A DNA stretch of 64,000 nucleotides, from positions 62,001 to 126,000 of the forward strand of contig VZRN01001776.1 in the NCBI GenBank assembly GCA_013397935.1. The letters are read 5' to 3'. The notes under the pieces are model-generated. The model was not told the origin of the DNA. It saw nothing but the letters and a program-made list of their open reading frames with translations, and did no database searches. A program made the translations under genes and the position numbers. The DNA is from Dasyornis broadbenti (lineage: Eukaryota; Chordata; Aves; Passeriformes; Dasyornithidae). Position 1 is the stretch's first letter. Each line of letters begins with the position of its first letter. Of this stretch, positions 45,916 to 56,200 are shown piece by piece.

Positions 45916-48289
45916 TACTCACCTGTGCCCATTGCTCACTGAATTCACTACCTGCTCCACAGGCCTTGAAGACAGCAGGAATCAAACCCAGCCTAGTCCT
46001 GGTTCCCTCCCGTGCCATCCCAAATAAACCCTTTGCAGCTGCTCTGACTCCAGGTGTTGGCCTTTCCTGGGGCCTGGGCTACTCCTGGGACTTGTGGTGT
46101 TGCAGTGAAAGCTGCAGTGCTTGAATCCAGAAATGATCACTCACAAATCCGTGGAGCAGGAGAGTTCCCATGGTTGTTGGAGGAGTGGATCCATGATGGG
46201 GATGCTGGAGGCAGCTCAGTGTCTGTCCATGGATGTGGATGGTCCTGCTGCAGTGCAGGGAATTTTCCACTCTTGGGCTCTGCTGTGGTTCCAGCCAGGA
46301 TGGGCACACAAGGCTGGATTGTGTCCAGAGCCACGCCTGGAGGTGGCAGAGCATCGCTCTGGATTTCCCTGCCAAGGACCCTCCGGCAGAGGGATTCTCA
46401 TGGTGCAGCAGCATCCTGGGGAGCACAGAGAGCCCTGAGAGCCCTGTGCTGGCTGTCCCCACCTGCCTGGGGGCTTCAGGCCAGGCCAGGGGGCTGTGGC
46501 TGCCTCTGTGGTGGTGGGAGGTCTCACCTGCTCGCAGGGCTGCTCCCGCTGCAGGGGCTTGTAGCAGCTCCTGCCTTACGCCACCGGCTGTCCTTGGTGG
46601 CCTGGGGTGAGGGGGGAATGTGACCTCCCTCAGGGGAGACACCCCCAGACCCTGGGCATGGAGGAGCTTTGCGTCACCAATGTTGCCTTGCCCAGGACAG
46701 TTTTATCCCTTGCTGAGCATCCTTGGGGACAGAGCACAGAGGCTTTTAGGGACCAGTGGAATGGGATGAGCCCATCCTGGACCAGCATCGCTGCTGTACA
46801 AGGTCCCTGTGATCCTGTGATCACCCTCCCCAGGCTCAGGGGCCGGGCTGTGCTCATCTCCCATCTCCCTGCACAGCACACAGGAATAACAGGATGTAGC
46901 TGTGGGCAGGAGCAGGTTGCTGTGAAACAAAGCCCCCCCACAACCACCCATACACGAGCTCAGCCATGGGGGGAGCAGAAAGAAAATCAGCTCTTGGCTG
47001 TAATTCTGTGCCTTCTCCTGTAGCGAGTGAGTCCAGCCCCTTGGATGACCTCCATGGGGTGTGGGAAGCCACCACAGCGCTGCTGGAATTGGCATCTGCA
47101 GAGTCTCCTCATGGTAAGGGAATCTCTCCTTTGCAGCTGGGATAAATCTCCATCCCATCATTGCTCTGGTCAGATTTATGTCTTGGTCATTCCCTGAAGC
47201 ATTTCCCTTCCCTGAGTGCTTGCAGGGCTCTTCCCTCTGTGCCTTGATTAATATCTCGTAATTCATCTGCTAATTCTTCCACTTCCCCACCGGCAGCTGG
47301 CCTGGGCCGTGCCCACGTGGCTCCTTTTGCCTTCGTTGTGCTCGGGAGCTGCCAGACTTCCCACAGCCTGGATGTTCTTTCTGCTCATTCCACAAGTAGA
47401 GGCACAGCAGGAGAAGGGGGCATGAAAGCCGCCTCTTGGGGTTTGCACCCAAATTAACAGGGCTTAGCCCTGGGCTAGGGCTGGTTTCTGCTCTTGGCCC
47501 TGGATCTCCCTGGAGCCTGGGACATCTTCCCCCCGGGAAAGCTGGAAGGGGGCCACGTGCCTGTGGGCACCCCTGGGGCTGCTTATTAGGGGCAGGAGAG
47601 CTGGAAAGAATTTTGACTGCTTAATTACAGAGATGAGGCTCCTTTCCAACTCAACCCAAGGAGAGCACAGGCTGGGATGGTCCCTCACTCTGTGCCGTTT
47701 CCTCCACCAGCCTTGTTTTTGTGGGATGCTGCAGGGATGGGATGTCCTCAGTGCAGTTATCCCATAAATTGATAGTTATCCTGGTCCTCCATGTCCCAAC
47801 AGCCAGGATGGAGCCTGAACAACCCTCAGAGCTTCAGGACAGTGTTACATGTCCACAACAGATTTTATCCCACGTGAGGATCCAGTCTGTGAAGGGAGGG
47901 AGGACACCACCTGTGAGACAGCCCTGTCCCATGTCCCCGTGTGCTGGAGCTCTCAGCATCATATATGGGATGCACAGTGAGGGGCTGCTGCTTTTGCCAG
48001 AGCTTCTCTATTTTTAGAGAGATTTTTGTGTCAAACTTCCCCTCAGCTGATGAGCCAATGTCATCCCAAGAGCGGAGCTCTGATTCCCTGGCCCCAGCAG
48101 TGTCTGGGTGTGACAAAGGCACCTCCTCACACCTTTGATCAGGGCAGGTCCTCACTGTGCCATCAAGCTGTAGGACACACGAGCTTTCATTGCAGCCCAA
48201 AGGGCCAGAACAGGCTGCTCTGGCCCAGGCCCCTGTACAGGTCCTTTTTATCCGCGTGCGTGTGTGGGCTTGAAAGGGAAGTGACACAG
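45916..48289. other. Non-coding stretch
   Basis: This is unique sequence. A segment rich in TAAT cores lies at about 47245-47285. No gene is recognised. Confidence 0.5.
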
Positions 48290-48460
48290 AATCACAGCTG
48301 GTTTGGGCTGGAAGGGACCTTAAATCTCATCCAGTCTCACCCCTGCTATGGGCAGAGAGACCTTACGCTATCCCAGGTTGCTCCAAGCTCCGTCCAGCCT
48401 GGCCTTGGACACTTCCAGAGACGGGGCAGCCACAGCCTCAGAATATTCAGACCTGTCCTT
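48290..48460 (-). repeat. CR1 LINE 3' fragment
   Basis: The text 'agaatcacagctggtttggg', 'ctggaagggaccttaaatct' and 'ggttgctccaagctccgtcc' is the reverse complement of a CR1 3' end. Confidence 0.9.
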
Positions 48461-50044
48461 GAGCATTTTGTTGAAAGGTTTGAAACGGAAGGGGGGCCTG
48501 CCACAGAAGCAGCACTAGACCAGCACTCCTCCCCCTGGGCCTGCCATGTCGTGTTTTGCTGCTCAGCTCGAGCCCTGCCCGTGGTTTGTCCCCTGGCACA
48601 GACGGTGACCAGGGTGGGCAGGTCCCCAGGGTGGCTGGGTGACAGTGGCACACTCCCTCACTGCTGGGGACCCTCACCCAGCTGCAGAGGGCTGAAGTTC
48701 CCCCACAGGGCCGTGACAGAAGAAATCCCCATCTGGCACCTTGTCTGGGATGGTTTGGGGCTGCAGAAGGGGAGGGGGAGTGGTTGTAGGCACCAGCGTC
48801 ACCCTGGAGCTGGGTCCTGAGGTGCAGCCATGCTTTAATCCAGCCTAAATACTGCCCAAATGTCAGTTCTGCCTCTCCCCTCCAGCCTCTCATCCCTGAT
48901 GCTTGTGCTTGGGCAGGAATTCGGGGATGCTGTTGCCTCCGTCCTCTGGGAGAGGTTTGACCAAGGGATGATGCGCTGGAGTTCAGTTGTCACTGAGCAG
49001 CTGGGCCCAGCACATCTGCCCAGAGAGAGCGGGGGGAACACAGGGGGAACATTAATCCAATCATTCAGCTCATTTGTAGCCCTGACTTCCTGCCAGGTTT
49101 GGGCCAATCTCAGGTTAGAGCCTGATTTTTTGCAAAGGTGAATTCCCTGAGGCTGGAGAACGCTGGGGCCACAGGGGCCCTGGCCAGCCAGGAGCTGCAC
49201 ATGTCCTGGCCAAGGATATGTAAATGCCAAAGGCAGTTGCAGGATTTTGAGTGCCAGGGCTGCTGTTTCTTGCAGCCTGGTACCATCCTGGATTCGGGAT
49301 AGTGGGAGCAGGAGCTACAACCCTGCGCAGCCCATTCCATGTGTGCTGAGCACACCTGGTGCAGCCCTCGGAGGGTCTGATGGGGGGCAGAGGGGGCTGG
49401 GCAGGTCCCTGGGTATTTGGGGGCAGCAGGAAGGATCTGATCTCTGTCCCCTCTCCCTTAGGTCACTGCTGGGTGTTTGAAGAGCTGTGATGCCCAACGG
49501 AGACACGTTCCCACATCGGCAGTGACACCTGATCCAGCTTTAGGGACAGCAGCCCATTGTCACCAGAGCCCCCCTCAGCATGCTGGGGCAGCCCAGACAT
49601 TCCCTGGACCCTCCCTGTGCTGCTCGTGGCTTGGGCTCTCCATTGGGACAAATCCTCAAGAGTCACTTTGCTCCTGTCTGAACGTCGTGCGGGTCACGGA
49701 TGCTGCAGCCTCTCCGAAAGGCATCAGGGAGGTGACGCACAGCACCCCAGAGAGGTGACAGACGGGGCCCTGGAGAGTGACACCCGGGAGCCGGCAGTGA
49801 CGAGCAGCGAGTGGGGCACTGGTGACTGTGAGGACCTTTTGGTGGGCAGGACATCCCTGTGCCTGCTGGAGCGATGCCAGCTGCTGCTTAGCACCCAGGA
49901 GGAAGGGATGGAGGGTAGCCTTGCCTTGAGCACCCTGTTGTCCCCTGCCGCGCTGGCTCCCCTGGCCCCTGGGAGCCCGCAGTGATGTGACCTGTGCTCA
50001 GCACTCCCCAGCCCCGTCAGGACCCTCCCGCAGCCAGCCCAGCC
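48461..50044 (+). other. PPFIA4: PPFIA4 upstream flank and likely 5' UTR
   Basis: The bases before the ATG contain two possible 3' splice sites, CACTCCCCAG (to about 50010) and CCTCCCGCAG (to about 50033), each followed by a short 5' leader. This fits a coding exon spliced from an upstream non-coding exon. A proximal transcription start inside this stretch is equally possible. No conserved frame is seen. Confidence 0.45.
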
Positions 50045-50281
50045 ATGATGTGCGAGGTGATGCCCACCATCAGCGAGGGGGACCCGCTGGGGCCCCCCCA
50101 GGGCTCGGAGGCGGACGCTGACTTCGAGCAGCTGATGGTGAACATGCTGGACGAGAGGGACAAGCTGCTGGACACCCTGCGGGAGACACGCGAGACGCTC
50201 GCTGTCACCCAGAGCCGCCTGCAGGAGACGCTTCGGGAGCGGGACCAGCTCCAGAGGCAGCTCAACTCCGCACTCCCACAG
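50045..50281 (+). CDS. PPFIA4: PPFIA4 coding exon 1 with start codon
   Basis: The exon encodes 79 residues. It starts MMCEVMPTISEGDPLGPPQG, as in other liprin-alphas (double Met, CEVMPT), continues with FEQLMVNMLDERDKLLDTLR and ends RQLNSALPQ before a GTGAGG donor. The first ATG of the double Met is taken as the start. The segment begins the long coiled coil after residue about 27. It is phase 0 at the 3' end. Confidence 0.96.
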
Positions 50282-53200
50282 GTGAGGACCTGCCCCTGGC
50301 ATGAGCAGAGCCTGCCCTGGGGCACACGAGGGAGACTGGATGTGGGGTTTGGCTCATGGCTGTGGGAGGGTTGGCTTGGTGTGACAGCAGTGACGCTGCT
50401 GGGTGTGTTGCATCTCATGTACATCCCAGGCCAAGCCACAACAAGCTCAGACATCTCCCTTCTCCGTACCCTCGCTGGTCTGTGAGGAGGGGTGGGAGTG
50501 CAACCCGCCCTGTGCACAGGGGAGTGGATTTGGAGAAGGGGCTAAGCCTCCCTGAGGATGCCTCAGGGTTACAGCGAGGCAGAGGCAGAGCCTGCACTTC
50601 CCATGGGGTCAGTGTTGGGGAGCAGGTGGCACATTGCAGATCTAGCTTGCTGCCTCCAGCCAGCTTCTTGGGATATCAGGAAGTGCTGAGCCCACACTGG
50701 CGCTTCAAACGGGGACATTAACCAATAACCAATAACCACTCTCCTTCCCCACTGTGCCCGGTAACCCCGCTCCTGCCCCTGCCCACACCAGGAGGGCTCC
50801 TTTCCATCAGCCCCATTCCCCAGTGGGACTTCTATGTCTGGGTCTCGGTCCTGAGAGGGGACACTGGAGGCAGAGCTGGTGCAGGGTGAGGACTGGGACA
50901 TGTCCGGGCGCAGAGGGGCAGAGGACAGTGAAGCTGCCAGAGGTCTGTGCTCAACAAGCAGCCCAGGGCATGGGAATCAGGGCTTGCCTTGGGGCTTCTG
51001 CTGATGCTCTGCTCCTGCTTCCTCCACCTGCAGGACCCCCTCCAGGTGCTCCAGAGTCCTGAACTTGTTCTCCACAAAGATGTTCAGGCCAGAAAAGGAT
51101 GAGGTGGATAAGCCCAGTGTCACAGGGCTGTGCAGGATGAGTCTGAGCTGCCCGCCATCGTTGTGGGGTCTTGTGGGACAGCACGGTGTCCCAGGGCTCA
51201 GACTTGGGGGAACAGGGATTTTGGGGGGCTGTTGCTCTGCTCCATTGTGGGTGTGGTGGGGGAGGAGCCCAACAGCCAAGGCAAGCAGGAGGCTTCCAAT
51301 GTTTGATTTGTTCTGACTCTGCAGTGCTGAGACCTGAGATCCTCCTTGCCTGGATTTTGGGGTTTGGAGCACCTTGGAGAGATGGGAAATGGATCAAAAC
51401 TGGTGGCACAAGCCAGGACAGAGTTTGGACTGGTGCCTGGCCAGCTCTCTGCATCCCTGCCTCCTCTGGATGGGGGAAAGAGCTTGGGAAGAGCCGCTCC
51501 ATACACAGAGCTGGGCTGGTCCTACCTCTGCCCAGGCTGCTGGGAGTACAACACCCAACAGTGTTTCCCAGGAGCTCCTGGGGTCCCTATGGACGAGTGT
51601 CTCCCTTCCTGAGAGATGTGCTGAGACGTACGCAGGGGTTGGGTGCACCCAGTCCCACCAGCACCTCCCTGTGCCAGGGGCTCGGTCCCTCTGCTCCTCA
51701 CTCCAGAGAGAGCAAGCCAGGTCACCCTGACGCTCTGCCCGCCCCACCACAGCCTCCCGGATTAAGGGATGCGCGGATTTAGCCTCCGCTCCCGCTCCGG
51801 GGCTGGGCCCTCGGAGCCTCGGGGTGTGCTGGGAGCAATCTGGGTCAGCACACAGGGACCCGCCGGCAGCGCAGCGCCCGCGACCCGCTGGGTGCCCGGC
51901 CGGGCTGCCTGCAGCCCCTGCGGCCCCTCCGGCCCCAGGATGTGACTGGGGGCAGTTCCCATGGGCGATTCTCTGGAGCTGCCGCTGCCTCCCGCGGTCC
52001 CTGCGTGGGCAGGGGGGCTCCGCACCCGGGCACGGCGGTCCCCGGTGCCCCCCGTGCTCGCCCCCGGACATGAGGGCTCAGCATGAACGCAGGAAGCAAA
52101 TCCAGAGGCACTCACCTGCCCAATGGGATTAATCCCAGCATGTGCATGTACCAGGTAAGTGGGACCGGGACACGCAGGTCTCTTGCCAGGGCACCAAGTG
52201 GGCCATCCTGTGGGTCTGTCCCATCCTCTTCCTCCTTCTCTGTGAGCCCTTTTGCCCAGGAGCGTCCTGCCATGTCTCGGACCCCACTGGGATGGGATGC
52301 AAGCTGGATTGCTGGGAGAACCCCTTCTTTGGGGGCAGGATTGGGCACCCAGGCTCAGTGGTAGTGTCCCCTGGGTGCAGCCAGGCTGGGATGCGCTGCC
52401 TGGCGAGGCTGGGGTGGATGGCAGCTGGGGCCGTGGCACTCTGCACCCTCTCAGGGCACAGAGGCAGCTGGATGCTGCTGTGTCGGCACGGGATCCAAAG
52501 GGACAGGCTGGGAATGTGCCTCTGGCGTGGATCCACGCGTGGGGCAGGCAGGGGATGTGTCTGTCCAGGGCAAAGCCCTTGGCAGGGATGCTCCAGGGAT
52601 GCTCCTGCCTGCAGCTCCCATTCCCCCTTGCCTGTGCTGCATGGCCGAGCCATCCCCACCCGCAATCCATGGGGGCATCCCTGAGCCCCCAAAAGGCAGA
52701 ACTCCAGGACGATTTCCCGGGGAGACTAAGCTGCCTTAATGCTTCTTACATGATTTATTTATTCATGTGGGAGTGCTGAATGCAACTTAATCGGGCTGAA
52801 AGCTCCAGCTCCAGCCCCGCTGTCCTCCCTGTTCTGCAGGGAATTTGTGGCCGAGGACCGAGCCCTGAGTGGTGTCTGGGTGCTCTCAGCAGCCCCCCAA
52901 GGCCCTGGCTTTGCTCCCAGCTCCCTCCTGCCTGGCTCCCCTGCTCAGGTTCTCCTGGGTGCAGGTGCCACCAGGGGATGTGACCCTCAGGGCTCCAGGT
53001 GTATCCAGATGTGTTCCCAGTGCAGAGTCCTCTGTGGGATGGAGCTCCTCCCTGTCCTGCCGTGGCCTGGGGGTTTGACACTATGGCAGGGGAGAACAGG
53101 CTCCCAGATTTCACAGGGCTGAGGTCTGAGGACTGCCAATGGCCACGGAAACCTCCTGCAGTTCCTCCTTCCAGGAAGCTCTGCTGTGCCTTCTCTGCCT

Positions 53201-56200
53201 CTTGGGGCTGCCTGGAGAGCTGAGATCTGGCCTTTTCGGGGTGGGCAGACCCCTTACGATTCCCCAAACTCCCTGGCGGTCTTCTGGGAGCTGGGGGAGG
53301 TCCTGACATCAAACAATCACCACAAATTCCTCCCATTTAAAGTAAAAGGATATCTCAAGTTAGCTTGCAAAGACCACCAGGAAAATGGGAATCTCAGCAG
53401 CCCCAGGTGGGGGAAAACACCCACTGAATAAGACCCTTAAAGTGTCTTCAGGTTTCGGCGAGGTATGGAGGGATCTGGCAGCTGTGTGGAACCATTGGAG
53501 CTGCCTGTGCTCCCACAAGACCAGGAGGCTGAGATGTTGGATTCCTGCTTGCCTGGCTGCACAGTGCTCCTCCCTGAGCAACCCCAGGTGGAAAAGCACA
53601 TCCTGAGGAAGGCAGGACACCAGTTCCCCATGGATGGTCTCACAGAGCCCCAGTGTTGTATCCAGGAGGTGTGGGACGTGCCGGTGCCCAGCGCAGGGGG
53701 TGGGCGATGGTCGAAGCCCTGGGCTTACCCGACAGGATTTAATCTGTGTAATCCCGTGCTACAACTGCCGGGGTTGTGTTTATCCCCTCGGCTCTGTTTC
53801 GGGGCTTTCTTCTCATTCTCCTCCACTCCTGGGACAAGGAGAAGCGGGGTGATGGGGCTGTCGGTGCGGGCAGATGACAGATGGGGCTCTGTCCCTCGTG
53901 TGCCGAGTCAGCAGCGCTGGTTTCCCGGCGCGGGCATCCTTCCCACACATCCCTGCCGCTCCCGTCAGGAGCAATCACTCCAATTAGGGGCTTTAAAATG
54001 CCATTAATCCTGCAGCTGGAGCCGGTTTGTCCCCAGGCTCGGGTGTGTTGGAGCAGCAGCCACGCTCCTGCCACAAACAGGGAATTTTGCTGGCTGTGGT
54101 GTGATCCCACTGCATCCCTGTCTGTGCTACAGACAGCACTGGGAGAGGAACAGTGGGTCCCTGGGCCGAGGACTTTGGCATTCCAGCTTTTCCATGCTAC
54201 AGGCCTTGGAGCCTTCCCCGCTGTGCTTCCTAAACCTCTCCCTGCTTTTCCAGTCATTTCCATGTGGCTGATTCCTGGCCTGCCTTCCAGCTCTTCCCTG
54301 TGCCTTCCCCATTGATGCAGCCAAAGAGGAAAACTCCAAACCCCCAACATGCTTGGTGCCGCCTGAAGATCTGAGTCCTGATCCACGGCGTCCCACATCA
54401 ATACCTTGTGTGGTGCTCCAGGTCTCCCTCCCTTCTCCAACAGTGAAAACAACATCCCTCCATCCTGCTCCATCCCTCCATCCTGCTCCATCCCTCCATC
54501 CTGCTCCATCCCTCCATCCTGCTCCATCCTTCCATCCTGCTCCATCCCTCCATCCTGCTCCATCCATCCATCCTGCTCCATCCTTCCATCCTGCTCCATC
54601 CTTCCATCCTGCTCCATCCTTCCATCCTGCTCCATCCATCCATCCTGCTCCATCCTTCCATCCTGCTCCATCCCTCCATCCTGCTCCATCCCTCCATCCT
54701 GCTCCATCCCTCCATCCTGCTCCCTCCCTCCATCCTGCTCCCTCTCACCCCAGGACTTGGGGCTGAGCCCAGTCAGTCACACTGTGGGAGGTTTGGTTTT
54801 TCTCCAAACTGGCCCCTTCCCAGCCTGCTGGGCTTCCTGCAGAGCTCCCAGGGACTCCCAGGCTGTGTCTCGTCGTCCATCCTTTGACTGAAGATCAGGC
54901 ACCTCTCCTTCACTTTCTAATCTGTTTATAAGTGTCCGTGCTTAGTCCCAGAGCTTATCAGAGCCAGGCAGGCGCCTCTGCCTCGCCTGGGAGACGTGGC
55001 CAGGGCAGAGGAAAATCATCTGGATCTTCTTTATCTCCGCTTTGCTGGGGTGTAGGGCCATGGCACAAGTGTGGATGGGGGTGGAGGCTGCAGTGCTCGG
55101 TGTTACACTGCACAGGGACAGCTTGTCGTGGTCCCCAGCGCACCTGGTGCTTGCCGGTGGCCCAGAGCGAGGTGGCAGCGCTGGCATCTGGCACAGCCGG
55201 GGCTGAGGGAGGTGACTACAGGTGGGTGCTGGAGTGATTTATTCCTATTTTTTATTCCCAAGGCATCAAACTCAGGCCCTGTGTACTCGGCTGACCTCGC
55301 TGCTGGCCTGGCTCACCGCAGGGCTGTTGCTATTTTTGGTGTAAATGTTCCTTTTTGCAGCCTTTCCCCGAAGGGGGACAGTTATCGAGGGCTCTTTGAT
55401 TTGCTGTGGGATGCTCCAGGCCTGGCACAGGATGTGGGGCACAGAGCACAGGATGCAGCCAGCATTCCTGTTGGCACGGAGGGCTCGGAGAGGAGCACCC
55501 TGAGGGCTGGGCTGTCCGGAGCTCCAGCTGTGCCCGCCCTGGCTGTGACCCGCTGACCGCGTGTGCGCCGGGCTGGCTGCTGCAGGGGCTGCCTCCCTCT
55601 CTCTCCAGAGGATTTGCTCCCCTTTAATCCCCTCTTTCGGGATGAAATCCCGATTGCGGGAACAGCTGTACAGCCTGGCCGCCACAGCGAGGGACCACGG
55701 GGAGAGGAGGCTGAGTGCTGGCAGTCACTGTGCTCAGTGCTGGCCATCCCTGTCCCCAGTGCTGGTGACCTCTGTCCCCAGGGTGATCCCGGTCCCCAGC
55801 AGTGGCTGTCACTGTCCCCTTGCTGCCTCCAATGCCTTGTCCCACCCATCCCATGCTGCCCATCCCTGGTCACTCCAGTGGGAAGAACATCCCTGTCCAC
55901 AGCCGGCATCCCCTGCCAGCCACGGGACAGAGCAAGAGGCTTCCACCTTTGCAGATCCTGAGGCTTTGGATCTGCAGGGTCCCTGCCCCGGTGCTGGAGG
56001 AGCCCAGAGCCGATGTGTCCCCCACCTCTACAGCTCGGGCTGCTGGAAGACATTTCCGGGGCAATCCCAGATGCCAGGATGCTTTTCCCGAGCTCCTTGA
56101 GCCCTGCCGCCTGTCTCGTGGTGTATTGAAGGACTGGGGAAGTGACAGATCCCTAAATCCGAGGCAGCCAGCGATGCACAGGCATCTCTCTGGCACATCT

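Noticed and set aside
23700..50000. A further protein gene between the CpG island and PPFIA4
   Set aside because: I scanned both strands and found no frame resembling a known protein and no series of exon-like segments; short unrecognised exons cannot be excluded.
51762..52670. 302-codon minus-strand frame
   Set aside because: GC-rich low-complexity translation antisense to the CpG island; no recognisable domain.
53739..54707. 322-codon minus-strand frame with repeated Met-Glu-Gln-Asp-Gly
   Set aside because: Produced by the 18-bp VNTR, which is open in all frames.
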